From contig CM068585.1 in NCBI GenBank assembly GCA_035048485.1, positions 52,034,550-52,098,549 of the forward strand: a DNA stretch of 64,000 nucleotides, written 5' to 3'. The notes beneath the pieces are model-generated. The model searched no databases, was not told the DNA's origin, and worked only from the letters and a program-made list of their open reading frames with translations. Of this stretch, positions 27,545 to 39,900 are shown piece after piece (the stretch's first letter is position 1; each line of letters begins with the position of its first letter). Made by a program: the position numbers and the translations under genes. This stretch comes from Pteria penguin. Lineage: Eukaryota; Mollusca; Bivalvia; Pterioida; Pteriidae.

Positions 27545-28110
27545 TTCCGTCATGAAATTAAGTAAATCACTCTAAAACTAAGGAGTATCTCCCTCATACA
27601 TAGCTCTGTCCTTAGATAGATTCTTTGGTTCACTTTTAGGTCATTTTGGTTTCATCACTGCTCTTCAAAGATTTATATATTTTGAGAATTCCAATCATTT
27701 GGCCACGAGCAACACTGAAGAGACATAAATTGTGGAAATGCGCATATGGTGCACTAAAGTAAAAGGTATATATGTTCTATACGTATAACCACTAGGCCGG
27801 TGTCACTGCTGGTGGACTGATATGCACGGGGGCATCATGTCTAGTTTTCAGTGCTTTTGTACTGACTCGAAATATATACTTCAAATTTTAAGTCATCAAA
27901 TTAAGTCAATCACTCTAAAACTAAGGAGTATCTCCCACATGCATAACTCTGTCCTTAGAAAGATTCTTTGGTTCACTTTTAGGTCATTTTGGTTTCATCA
28001 TTGCTCTCCAAATATTTATATATTTTGAGAATTCCAATCATTTGGCCACGAGCAACACTAAAGAGACATTAGTTGTCGAAATGCGCATATGGTGCACTAA
28101 AGTAAAAGGT
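27545..28110 (-). repeat. Dispersed 280-bp repeat family, two direct copies
   Basis: Two same-oriented copies about 300 bp apart, 27545-27775 and 27840-28110, each with AAACTAAGGAGTATCTCCC and TTGGCCACGAGCAACACT. Likely a local tandem duplication of one inserted copy. Confidence 0.78.
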
Positions 28111-28440
28111 ACATGTATATATGTTCTATATGTTTTACAAGGATGTAATACAAGAGGTGTCGGACAAGACGAGAGGGGAGAGGAGGTAGGAGACTAGTCT
28201 AGTCAGTTTAAAAACAAAAATAACCACACTGGATATTTGCAAATAGGTGGGATGGAGGAGGTAGGGGGCGGGAGTGAAAAGGGGGGGGGGGTGTTGGTGT
28301 TACATAAATATTTCCATATATATATATATACCATAAGAGATGGTTGAGGGAAGGGTTGTACATAAATAAACAATGTCAACTGTTTGTGTTCACGTTTCAT
28401 CCGTATGGTATCCTGGTCTCTAACTTTCTAATCCAATTTT

Positions 28441-29640
28441 CATCCGCTACAAGTCTACGCTCATATCGGAGGTTCTGGGAAAATGTTCTGCATACGGTCT
28501 GAATGATGTAATGTTGATTTATGTTTCTTTAATATATTGCATATACTCGGTAGAAGTTTGGAGTATTTCACTACCATTGGAATTCGTTTTAAATTTACTT
28601 GAGTTTTCTTTTTCTTCAATAATTCGTCCCTATCCATGTTATCGACCTTACACAATTGTTGTTCGATTAGTTTACTACTGTATCCGCGTTTCCGTAATTG
28701 AGATTTTAAGTCGCGTCTATGTTTGAGGTAGTCTTCCTCCTCCTCACATTTCCACATTATCCTAATTCCAAATGCATCCGCTAATGGTTTTTGGTGTGTG
28801 GGGGTGACACCATGCCTTAGAAAGAGGTGTTTATCTTTTGGTTTAGAATTAAGGTCTGTGTATATGTGTCCACCTTCGATCTTCACTTTAGTGTCTAGGA
28901 ATTAATTCAATTTCACTCCTATTCCATCTTGGTTCAATTTTTATGTTATAGTGTATCTTATTGTCATGTTCTGTGAATTTTAAAAGTGAGTCTAAATCTG
29001 ATTCCCATATCCCAAATTCGTCATCTATGTATCTTTTATTAAATACCGGGGTTTTGATTTAAAATGTCTGCGTCCCATTTACGCATATATGTACACGAGA
29101 AATTCCTGCCTAACCTGGATCTAATAACTACAACCTCTGTTTGCTTGAAATGTTTATGTCCTAACTTTAAATCCATTATAGTTCAAAATTGTTTCTACCA
29201 TCTGAATGGTGTTTTCTGTTGGTACGAGCGGGTTGGTCCTACGATCGAAAGCCTCCCCGTATGCCTCTACTCCTTCTTTCCGCGGTATGGATGGGTATAA
29301 TTTAACCACGTCAAAGCAAAATAGTATACCGTTCCTCCTCACTTACCCACTAAATGATTTTAATTTGGAAATAAATTCAGTAGTGTCCCTTATATACGAC
29401 GGTGTTCCCTCTACAAATTCAGTTCATGTTCTGTAAGTTCCGCTAATTTTCTGTGGTAGTATTTATGCCATTGACTATAGTGCGTTACGGCGCGTTTTCT
29501 TTGTGTATATTCGGATTACCTTTAAGTTTGCCAGATAATTTTGCATTTCTTTTGTTATAGATCCCTAGCGGTACATTTTGTTCACAAGTTTCCTAATTGT
29601 TTTCATTGTTTCGCCAATCATGTACTTCGCGAGGAATCTA
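28441..29640 (-). pseudogene. PLE reverse transcriptase remnant (Penelope/Poseidon/Neptune-like)
   Basis: Minus strand, in order: TPSYIRDTTEFISKLKS (about 29395), FCFDVVKLYPSIP (motif A), NFSCTYMRKWDAD, KRYIDDEFGIWES (catalytic YIDD, about 29020), then the frame 28886-28461 with YTDLNSKPKDKHLFLRHG, IRIMWKCEEEEDYLKHR and QLRKRGYSSKLIEQQ. Several frameshifts and stops separate the blocks. The residues after YIDD match PLE RT thumb regions. The element is truncated before any endonuclease. Confidence 0.82.
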
Positions 29641-29649
29641 GGGAGATAG

Positions 29650-29698
29650 GAGACCGAAACATTGTGAATGCTGAGTTTATTGTTTTTTGTTTTGTTTT

Positions 29699-29730
<32 letters not shown>

Positions 29731-30880
29731 TTTTCTGTCACTTCCCTTCGGAGGACTTTAAAGATGATTAACCTATTTTAAAATTCCAAAAATAAAACAT
29801 TCTTAAAAAGCATACCCTTTTCCCATGTCGCTTATATGTAGTATTACCCCACTCCCATTTTTATGCTGGTCTAGACCACTTCTATGTAACTCCCACTATT
29901 TTATATTAACCCCCCCCCTTTTTTTTTTTCCTTGCGATCTTTTGATTTTAATCACTCCACTGAAATTCTTATTATTACGCACATCTGGTCTTTTACGATA
30001 TCGCAACCCCTGTGTTTTATCAACGTTGCTAACAATTCTTGTTCCTAATTTTGCCGACCCCCCTGAACCCCCTGCATTTTTCGTTACTTCCCCATTTTAT
30101 ATTTATTATTGATTTTTCGATGTCCGTTATCAATCCTCTTTTTCGGTACCTTCATTTCCTTTTCCGACCCTCAATCACACTGACTCTCTTCTTTGCAGTG
30201 TCTTTTGACCGCCGCTCCCGCCCCCTTCCCCCTTACGTTTGGTTCTGCCAACAAAAATAATTCGTACTATATTTTTGTTCACTGTCCGTGTTTTCATACT
30301 GACCTCCACTGACTTTGAGTTTTTGATTTTCGTTATTCCACTCCCCCACAATGTGTCCCTATATTGTTTATCCTCTTATTTTCATATAGCTAAAGCATCA
30401 TTAAACGTTACGTTAAACCACAACCATGTAAAGATGCAATTTTTGTCAGTAAACGGGGGCGAATTAGAGGTCTGACTTCAATTAAATTGCTTCGTTTTTA
30501 TCCCCTCGTAACACCGTTGAAAACGATTTAAATAAATATAAAAATGCTATCGTTTAGGTGTTGAGTGGGTTATTCGGTCAGTCCGTCTGTCCATGACGCT
30601 AACCTTGTGGTCGCAATACAGACAAGTTTTTACACAATCGCTTTCATACTTCACTCGTACATTGCTCGTAATGAGATGAGAAACCTCAATAGATTACGGT
30701 CAAGGAATTAAATGTCGCATTTGGCCAAATGTTTCTTTATCCTTGTGGGTGCAATACAGACTACAGTTTTCAAATCATCACTTTGAAATTCCACATGTTC
30801 ATATGTCACAATGTGAAAGGGAACTCTAATCAATTTGGGTCACGGGGATAAACAATCAGGGTCATCTTTAGTTCAATGTT
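29650..30880. other. Pyrimidine-rich stretch, no gene recognised
   Basis: Starts with a poly-T run (29700-29730) next to the PLE remnant; the plus strand is C/T-biased to about 30250. The frames here reflect that bias. Confidence 0.4.
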
Positions 30881-30892
30881 TCTGCTATATAA

Positions 30893-31005
30893 GACAGAGT
30901 GAACAATTCTGAGAATCCAACCCAGAACCTTCTACTGTCAGGACGGATACTTTCACCATTGAGCTATCTTGGCCGACATCCATCACACTATAAAGGTCAA
31001 CTAGT
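30893..31005 (-). mobile_element. tRNA-like SINE head, degenerate
   Basis: Complement has AGATAGCTCAATGGTGAAAG and TTCTGGGTTGGATTCTCAG, resembling A and B boxes. Stems are not convincing for a functional tRNA. Confidence 0.5.
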
Positions 31006-31689
31006 AGTCTTGTGTCTAGATTCTTCTAGACGCAAAACAGACTATTGTCTTCGCCTATCATATTTACAGGAGGGACACCCATTCCGTTGATATCGAGGGT
31101 GTGTGAAAGGAAGTTAGGAATCATCCAGTCCAAGGGGCAAAATGTACACATATAACTATAATGTCATAGATAGACCAAGACATACACATCATGCCGTTGG
31201 CATTTATTTAAACAAATCTCCTTTTTAGCATTGCATTAATATAAAATTATACTTAAAGAAAGATAAATTATAATTATATACTGTTGACTTGTTTTACTTG
31301 TTGTTTCACTTGTTCCCTTTTACTTGTTGTTTGGCACATCCCACAAGTAGATTAATTATAACTGTTCCAACTATACCTTGAACAGTCGTATCCATTAGGA
31401 AAGGATAAACTTTCGATAAAACATTGTCTACTGATAGCACTGGTACTTTAGATGTATCTAACTTCAGTGATATATCCAAGTTCTAGACCGATCTGTACCA
31501 CCACACTAGCTGGTACAAACATGCTGTTCTGTTGTCTTTGGGATCAATGCTGATGGCTTATGCATGCAGAAATCTGAGTGTAGGTGTATAATTGATATTG
31601 TAAATTCAATTCTACCTCAATTTATTGTTTGTAACTGAAAAGAAAAACCTTAAAATTAAAACACACGAACATTTTATACAATAATATAT

Positions 31690-32297
31690 CGCTATCAAAA
31701 ATACGCAAGGCAACGTCCGTAAGAGTAGCTCAGATCCTTGATCAATACGAGTCTCGACTAACAGTCAGAGGAGACAAGGATCAGGACCTTCTATCCTCTG
31801 AAAAAGTTTGGAAAAAGCCCGTCATAGAGTCCCTACCGCCCGTTTACTCAGCGTGCAACGCTAAAGCAATAGTATGCATTGGGTTGTAGAGGGACCCAAC
31901 ACAAAAACTAATATCTTAGCGCGATGATCTCAGGGTCATGCTGTCGGTGTCGGAGGCGTTTAATAATTTTAAAACCTGCCGATATAAAATCATTAAGACA
32001 TTTGGCCCTTCTTAGTTTGTACAGTAGATCGCCATAGAAATTGGGATGGAATGTTCCCCTGGATACGTGTTGTTTAAATGTCACATTTCGAAATTTAGAT
32101 AAAATGTCTGAATAAGATCTGTAAAATTTACTAAAGGTTTTTCGAGGTTTATATCTATAACCCTGAATAAGAAGTTTAAAAACACATTGAAAAAATTTAC
32201 CGTGAAAATCTAAAACATTTTTGCAGGCTCTAGCGAACGGAACCAATTGACATATATATTTAACAACGATGCCTCCTACACCACGCTTAACTCGCAA
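31690..32297 (-). mobile_element. Naiad 3' fragment with long C-terminal frame
   Basis: The open frame 32297-31908 matches the PLE C-terminal region: QLVPFARACKNVLDFH, LIQGYRYKPRKTFSKFYRS, FYGDLLYKLRR. A one-base shift near 31918 separates it from the final ...KRAVGTL-TGA. The 3' UTR follows with the TAGTCGAGACTCGTATT region shared with other copies. Diverged from the 48-53 kb copies, so probably an older or separate subfamily. Confidence 0.8.
31780..31825 (-). promoter_or_regulatory. Candidate SECIS element, Naiad copy 3 (diverged)
   Basis: ATGAC, then GGGCTTTTT pairing with AGAAGGTCC over nine pairs (G-U pairs included), unpaired CAAA, a weaker apical TTTTTCAGAGG, and TGAT closing the quartet. 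The helix differs from the other copies on both strands but still pairs. Confidence 0.72.
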
Positions 32298-32299
32298 TT

Positions 32300-32810
32300 A
32301 GGTGATACCGGAGCAGATCAGGACGGATTCCATGACATCGAGGACGGATATTGGCCTATCACAATGTGTTTTATTAATGATACGGGGACTAATCCTTCGA
32401 TGCCCACGGATGCTTCTAGCTGTGAACGATGGCGACTTGAATCAATTTCGCAGATGTGACGGCTGTATATACGGATTTTGCAGACGTGACATCATAATCG
32501 CGGGCGGTCCCGAACGGTGCCACTTTGGCTGGTATCGTCTCAATTAAATATTTGCAGTGTTTATATGAACTCAAATCGGCTTTGCCGCGTTGCTTTGGGA
32601 CATCCTTTTTTCAGCATCCAAATAGCATGCAAATGATCATTGTAAATGATGCGAGGTATCTCTCAATCACCATTTTATACACTGTTGTGGTCATCAAGGC
32701 GAGTCGAAAGCGATATTTAACTGAGTACTTAAACACGAGTTTAGTATATAAATCTATGCCTTCAAGAATGAAGGATGATCAAAGAATACTTTTTATATTT
32801 TTATTTATCT
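32300..32810. other. GC-richer island of unknown nature
   Basis: Between a Naiad fragment and duplication A. Overlapping plus-strand frames at 32247-32547 and 32525-32815 have no recognised motif, and splice sites do not decide a gene. May be an old transposon scrap. Confidence 0.35.
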
Positions 32811-33769
32811 TTTAGGTGAACACAGTTTTTTCCGCTAGCAGAGAAATCGGAATTCATCGTGCAGCCAATTATATATTTATAAGAAGTAGATGGAGGAAGT
32901 TCAGTGGATAGTATGACTATTTTCTTTAATATTTAAAAACATCGTTCATAATATGCTAACAATATAAATCTAATGGAGAGTCGGTCGTTAGTATTACTTA
33001 ATGAGAATTTATATGAAAAGGCACATTACAAAACTATCATTGCAATAATGTATTCAAAATTGATGTATATACGTTACCATCCTCCAAATAAAATTGCAAT
33101 TCAGGTCACTGTTATGAGGTTTTAAGAGGTATATTTTCTCCAAGAGGTAAATTCTCACGACTAATTTTCTTGATACAGGAGACTCATCAAGCATAAATGT
33201 CTGTTCAAGAGTATAATGACATTTCGTAAAGTACGGCGGGAAATATGCGACAGGTCTTCCTTACACCTTTTAAAGCAATATTAGTCATTCAAGGGACGCT
33301 TAATCCTCCGTCAGTTGGTTACACCTCTGACTTTCTGGGGCGGTAAATGTCAGCTGTGGTACATTGTTAGTGTCAAAATCTATTGACACCAGTTACTTTA
33401 TTATTTTTCATTACATATGCTGATTTTTGTCTGCTTGACCTAATCTCCTTCAAATTTCTTGCAATCTAGAGTGCTGGGTTTGTTTTACGCCTCACCTCAA
33501 CTTTTCAGAAATATAAATTCAAATAAGCAGTTTGACACATGTCTAATTCAGAAGAGTGAAATTTTGTAGTTAGGTGTGTCAGGAATTGATACATATATTG
33601 CATGTCAACATGTGATTTTTCACATTTATCTACCACGAAGCCTAAAATCGGTCCCAATAAAACAAATGACTAATGATGGGTTACCAATTTTATTTAAAAC
33701 GTAACGCACACACAATATATCTGACTTACTTCAGGCCAAAAAGATATGTTTTTTAAATTCATTTTGTTG

Positions 33770-33980
33770 TTACAAAACAATAACTCGGTTTGATTCCAGG
33801 TGATTATATGGTCCATTTTCATCAATTTTCCACCTGTTTTCAGCATTACATTGATTTTCATGCGGTACTCTGTTAACACCATGGATTTCCTCATATTCAC
33901 CTTCGATTTCTTCCATGTACATTGAAAGTGATTGAGTTACGTTTTCAGCTCTTGCATTTCCGCAACACTCTACTTCCTTT
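33770..33980 (-). CDS. Gene 2 terminal exon: tyrosine-rich cytoplasmic tail
   Basis: 211 bp, completing the AG/A arginine codon, 69 residues then TAA. Contains CC near the start, MYMEEIE, YEEI, and PYNHLESNR near the end. By hand, 46 of the last 58 residues match gene 3. YEEI is the classical Src-family SH2 ligand when phosphorylated. YNHL is a YxxL motif, but its spacing to YEEI is too long for a standard ITAM. Confidence 0.75.
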
Positions 33981-36900
33981 CTATTGAAAAGGAAACGAAA
34001 ACAACGGACTTAACCGTATGATAAAAGTCAATATAGATATCAAAGTAAACAATGAAGATATAGAAAAACATAGCAAATATCAAATTGTAAATTGTAATGC
34101 ATTAGCGGCACTGACATTGGACGACCAACTGAAGTAACATTTGTTACTCATTTGGAGTGGATAAACATGAAATTATTGTAATCTCAGATAGGTAAACGCA
34201 TTCATCCCCTCATTATCAATTTTAGAACCACATTAATGAAAATCTGCCCTCTATTTCTCTCTCTCTCTCTATTACATGTACACAAACTTATACGCTGATT
34301 CATATACATTATTTTGAAATCTCAAACATTTGAAATACTTGAGGTCATGTTTTACTGTATTACATTTCATAATCGCAGTAAAACGTCCATCCTAAAGCGA
34401 GTTGAAATTGTCAGAATCCATTTACTACGTCAAGAGATTATGAACACAAAATGGTGTCATCGAAAACGTGGGACGAAATAAAATACAACGATGCATAAAA
34501 AGGCAGATTCTTCTTCTGAGGCATTTACCTTTTAATACGTATTACAAATACAGACAAACAAACTGACAGTAAGATTAACAGGAACACAACAGATCCTAAA
34601 ATGAAAATGCACATTTCTTAAATGTAAAGGCATGAACTAAATTAAATAAAATAACCTTCACAAAATATGAAAATGATAATCATTTGAGCCATAATCAGAG
34701 ATTTGATTTGTTGAAATAGAACCCCGATTAATATAAAAATATGCAAAAAGAAAATCATTCAACCAAACAAAATTATAACCTTAGAAAGATAACAGTATAT
34801 ATCATCTTATGTATTAGAACTTTTTGAGTTTAAACGTATTATTAAACATTTGATGCAAGAATGTTTAGTTTCAGGAATACTATTTTCTTTCAACAGTGTA
34901 CTCATATTAAGCGATGCATTGGAGTATTTACCACATACGATGAGTATAAGGGTAATCCCGTGATTACGATCTCTAGATGATGTAGATCCTATTTAAAAAA
35001 GAAAAAGAGATTTAGTAGTAAAAAAGAAAATCTTTGATTTGATCCAAAGAATCAACTTCTTTATGACATGTAAATCTGAACCTACCTTGTGGTGTTTCAA
35101 GGTCGTATCATGAGCTCTATCTTTGTTCATTACATCAATGTGTTTGCTTTTTCAAAAATTCTCTTTCTAATTTAAGTTTTGTAAATTTTTGAGAGACTGA
35201 ATCCTTTAGCATTGTTATTGGTTTGATAATAAAGCTACGATCCAATGTACACTCGTAAATAACGAATAGCGTAGAGTTCGATCAGCGATCCACAGAATCG
35301 TAACACAGTTATCCAGTAAATACATGTACAGTGTGAAACCGTTAAGAACTAATATATGGCTGTCTTTCTAGAACTACCGTTTACACCTTTTTGTACTAGA
35401 ACAATGTATAGAAAGGTATTTTGTCTGTTTATCATTATTGTTATTGAATTTCATTATTCTTACATCCTTATTCCAATATTTTCTCTGTCCTGGATTTATA
35501 GAATCACCACTGAACAAATGTTAAATTTCACTTCTCTCTGTCAACATTTCATTCTTCATGTAGAAGTTATTTGCATTACAATACACTGTAAAGCACTAAG
35601 AGTCATTCTCTGTAAACACCAAAGCAGGCCAAAAACCGGCAATACCACATTCTCATGAAATCCAAACATATGAAAGCTTTCTCATATTTTATCAAGAATT
35701 GAATCTATTTAATTTCGATTTCAACTTGTTTCCATAGTTACGGTTACCCCTTTGCATAAAACATACTTAAAAAAAACCAAAAAAATAAATAAAAAATAAA
35801 TCCTCCAAAAAAAAAAAAGAAAAAACAAAAAACAAAACAAAAAAAAAAAAACTCTCGTTATAAAAAGAAAGCGAAAGTAAGAAACCAAAACAAATTTAGC
35901 AGACATCTGGCATGCTTGGTCAATTTTAGAAGTTTTCAATGTTTCATTATATCATTAAAATATAATCGACCATGTCTTGTCAATTCCAATTAGAAAGGAG
36001 GGGATGTTCCATTAATTCATATTTCTACAACAATCATGGATATTTGGACATACAAGTAGCCACGTGTGAATAAGAGTTCTTTCTTTTCCCTCATATTCTC
36101 ATAAGTATCAAAATCATAAAATTTGTGCAGAATACCTAACTACTGAAAAGAAATAATGATTGATCACGACGATCTAACTGCCAATTACCCACTTTTATTT
36201 ATAGTTTTAGATGTTTTGCTTCACTTATATTTACCCACCGAATGTAGCCTGAGAATTAAAATCGACATATAGGGATCGCTTTGTCCTGTCTATAACATTA
36301 TAATTATATGTCATAAATTTACTAGACTTGCAGGGCAGATCAATCACATTCCATTTGAACATCTAACAGAAGTCTAGCTCATCTTCAATGTCCAGGTCGC
36401 ACATTTGGGGGTAAAACATATAACAGGCGGCATTTTGTATGTGAACACTCTCGTTTAAGCTCACTTGAGTTAAAAGTCACCAAGGCTAATACGAGCGGCG
36501 CAAAGCATTGTATAGTACGCCCATCACTTATACGGAAGTGAGAAACATAGGCATTTTGAAATTGACCTTGCAAATGATCTTGGAGAAATGTCCTGACACA
36601 CCATTTGGCTCTGCACAGCAATTCTGTGTTACATTATTCAAATTTATGGATGAATGAAAAAGTTATGATCTGGACAATAAAAAAACTGACACTGTAACCT
36701 TGACACGCCGTTTTTACCTCAAGACCATTTTTACAAAGAATGGTGTTAATCCAATCTCTACCAAGTATGATGTTAACCTAACACGGTATGTAAGAACTAT
36801 GACCCAGACACTGCGTTACAGACGGATGGACAGACATTGCTGTAACATGATATATTCTGTCAAACGATACGTGTAAAAATAGGTCTCAGGGTACTCCTCT

Positions 36901-39900
36901 TTGAAAATCTTATTCTTGGAAAGAACAAATTATCATAATAGAGTATAGGTCTGAATGTCTGCATAATTTTGAAAAAGCTGATTAAATATGGACAATTTTA
37001 TGAACTTCGAAATCTAGCCAAAATAACAATTACCCTCAAATCTAACAAATATGGAAAAAGAAAATTTTTCAAATGTAGAAATTTAAAGATTAACAAGAAT
37101 TGCATCAAATTTTACACAGATAAGACGTGGTAGTGGTAGAATTTTACGATTTTTCCCCATTTGTGCCCCTTATCCATGTTCCTGAACTAGCTTCTAATAA
37201 AGAAAAATATACTGATTTTAATATAAGCCTTCTGTAGGCTGACCTCTGTAAAAATGAAGAAAATCTGAAAAGGAACTTTGAACTATCCCAGATAGATATA
37301 TTCTTTGATTCTTACAGAGAATGGCTCTTTAAAAAGGTCATTTGACCAATGTGAAATGGAAACCGTTGCTTCTATACAATGTACATTGATGTTTCTTGAA
37401 GACAAGCATCTGATTGAAATGCTGAACCACTCCGTCAAAATATAAACAAATGCATTAAATCATTTTACACATGCATGAGATTTTTTTCACCTATTACAAA
37501 TTGATATGGGCGCCTTCGACTTGAATAGTACTTGGAAAAGGCGAAGAAAACATATATCAATTAATATCGACGGATAGAGAGAAAAAAAAAAACAACACTG
37601 CATTATGATCCAGACAGAAAATTTTTATTGCAGTTATAAGTCATCCTCAACCCCCTAGATCCTCAGATAATGGGGAAAACCCTCTGAGAAAACCAAAACT
37701 TTAAGCGAGTGGTCTGTAGAATTAGCAGTTGCCTTTAAATTATTTAAGTAAGTGGTCTGAAGTCATTGATCAATAACATTCACACCTTCTAAAAGCATTC
37801 AAATTCAATCGAAAACCCTTTATAAGGACTAAAAATTCTGGGTACCCCAAAAACACTCTTGTTTTGACAAGTATATTCTACTTCAATGCTTTAGTGATTA
37901 TCTGTTTATTTGGAGTGAGGTGAAACTATGGATGGATATGGATCAAAATAACATGTTTCTAATAAAATGAGAAAAGAGAGGGAAGTATTATCTTAATATA
38001 TGAGATATATTCGATTATATGTTTGTATTAATTTATTTCATATGTTTAAGTTTATCCTTTAAAGCTGTAACTATTTCAGTAAATCACATTCTCTAATGCC
38101 ACGAGGTTTTCTTCAAATCAGTTTGCTAGAACAGTTCTAAGGACATCAAAACTGAGTTACGTAAATAATATTACTGAGGCAATTTTTGCCAGAAGACAAT
38201 GCCTGTATATACTTCACATAACTAATCATAAACCTGCCAATTACAGTATGTTTAATTTTCATTTAAATTTTGTCAAAGCATGACAGGTTGAACAGCCTTG
38301 TCTAATCTAATACTTTATCAAGCAAATATCTTTGTTTGAAACAAGAAAGAATGCCAAAGTTGCAACAGTTTTAATAGGCACTATTTTAGCAGTCCAATAA
38401 AAGTACAATCGTTACCCAAATTGAGTGGTTATTCACGGGTCATCTTCCCATTTTTGATACATCACTTACGAGATGTGGAAATGTGAACAGTATATATGAA
38501 ATATGTGTATTAAATATTGTGGACAAGAAGCAATAGAGAATGAGATGCGGTCCTATAAAGAAAGGTGAAATTCTTAAAAATGATCTAAAATATTTTTTTT
38601 TGTCTGTTTTCTCTGTTTGTAGTGTAATTTAATTTCATTTTAATGCATATGATAGAGATTTCATCTACATGCTTCACTTGCCATTCAATGTCATTTGGAT
38701 TGTTTGTGATGTCTTGTACCGAGAAACCTCACTTGTATTACCACGATTCTCCACCGTGTGTGGAGATGAGTAATGCACAGTGGATACTGATTTGGTCCAA
38801 ACTGGAGTCATAAAACTAGACCTAAACAATGTTAAAAAGAGCATTATTGACAAATAAATCAATAATGTTGTGATACTAAATTGAATTTTAGCATTGTTCG
38901 TGACATTTTATTAGATTTAACTTTTGTTTTAAACAAAAAGGGAATATCATTAATTGATGTCTTGGTTACATTTATTTTGTTTCCGGTGTGTTACTTATAT
39001 ATACTTCATTACACTGTTTTTTTAAATGTTATGTAACGCGGATTCGTTATTGTTATTATTATTATTAGTAGTAGTAGTAGTAGTAGTATCTTGCTCACCA
39101 TTCAAAACTGATGTTCAGACACAAAGGATCTGAAACTGATACACAACAACAATATAGAAAAATGCAAAGTAACTCTGCATAATATTTCTCCTATCAGATA
39201 TCAAACTTTGCCTCATCAATTGGTCATTCTTGAATACTGAAACGTCATTGATTGATATGTGTACTCTTTTGCAAACAGTAAACCTGTAAATCATCGTAAT
39301 TGACAAAGTAATTGACATCTAACCCGATGGTAATGTCATTTTGCGTTAACAGCGACAATTGAAGTAGGAAGAAACACATTAAGTGCATATTAATTTATTA
39401 ATATTTTAAATTACTTGAAAGAAACAATGGGCATGCAGGTTATTATTACCTTTATTTACGGAGATATTGAATATTAAGATCTACTTTGAAATGGTAGTGA
39501 AAAAAAAAACATAACTATCCAAAAACGAGTTTGATGCTGATGCGCAAACCGTTTCATGAATATGTGTATTAAATGCAGTTCCTGTATATGAAGGGACATT
39601 CTTTTATTTATTTATTTAAGTATTTATGTGATTATTATTTGTCTTACATTTGTAAAGTTCATTGGTGACAAATCCCTGTAATGGACACCCCTCATAATTG
39701 CATTTCTGTTCAACAATATCCATATCACCAGTTATATCGAATAGTGGGCAATCTGCAAATATCAATGAAATACAAAGTACAGAATAAAAAGCAGTGCACA
39801 TGTTGAAGTAGAATGTAAAACTCACATGATTGATCATGATTAAATGTCTGGCATTAGAATTGCATCCATAAATATTAGAACATACATACGTGTTATGATC

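Larger units (their letters stand above)
32818..39115. repeat. Large direct duplication, copy A (pairs with 53265-64000)
   Basis: Collinear similarity with copy B covers exons and introns. Examples: the block from 32850 pairs with 53300, 33420 with 56220, 34600 with 58000, 35600 with 60250, 36400 with 62000, and the TTA repeat plus TCTTGCTCACCAT at 39050-39105 with 63900-63990. Copy A lacks the insertions seen in copy B. Boundaries are approximate. Confidence 0.82.

Noticed and set aside
36385..36621. Cys-containing minus-strand frame, paired with 61896-62135
   Set aside because: Its partner in copy B is in a different frame state and shares no protein pattern; this is duplicated intron DNA.
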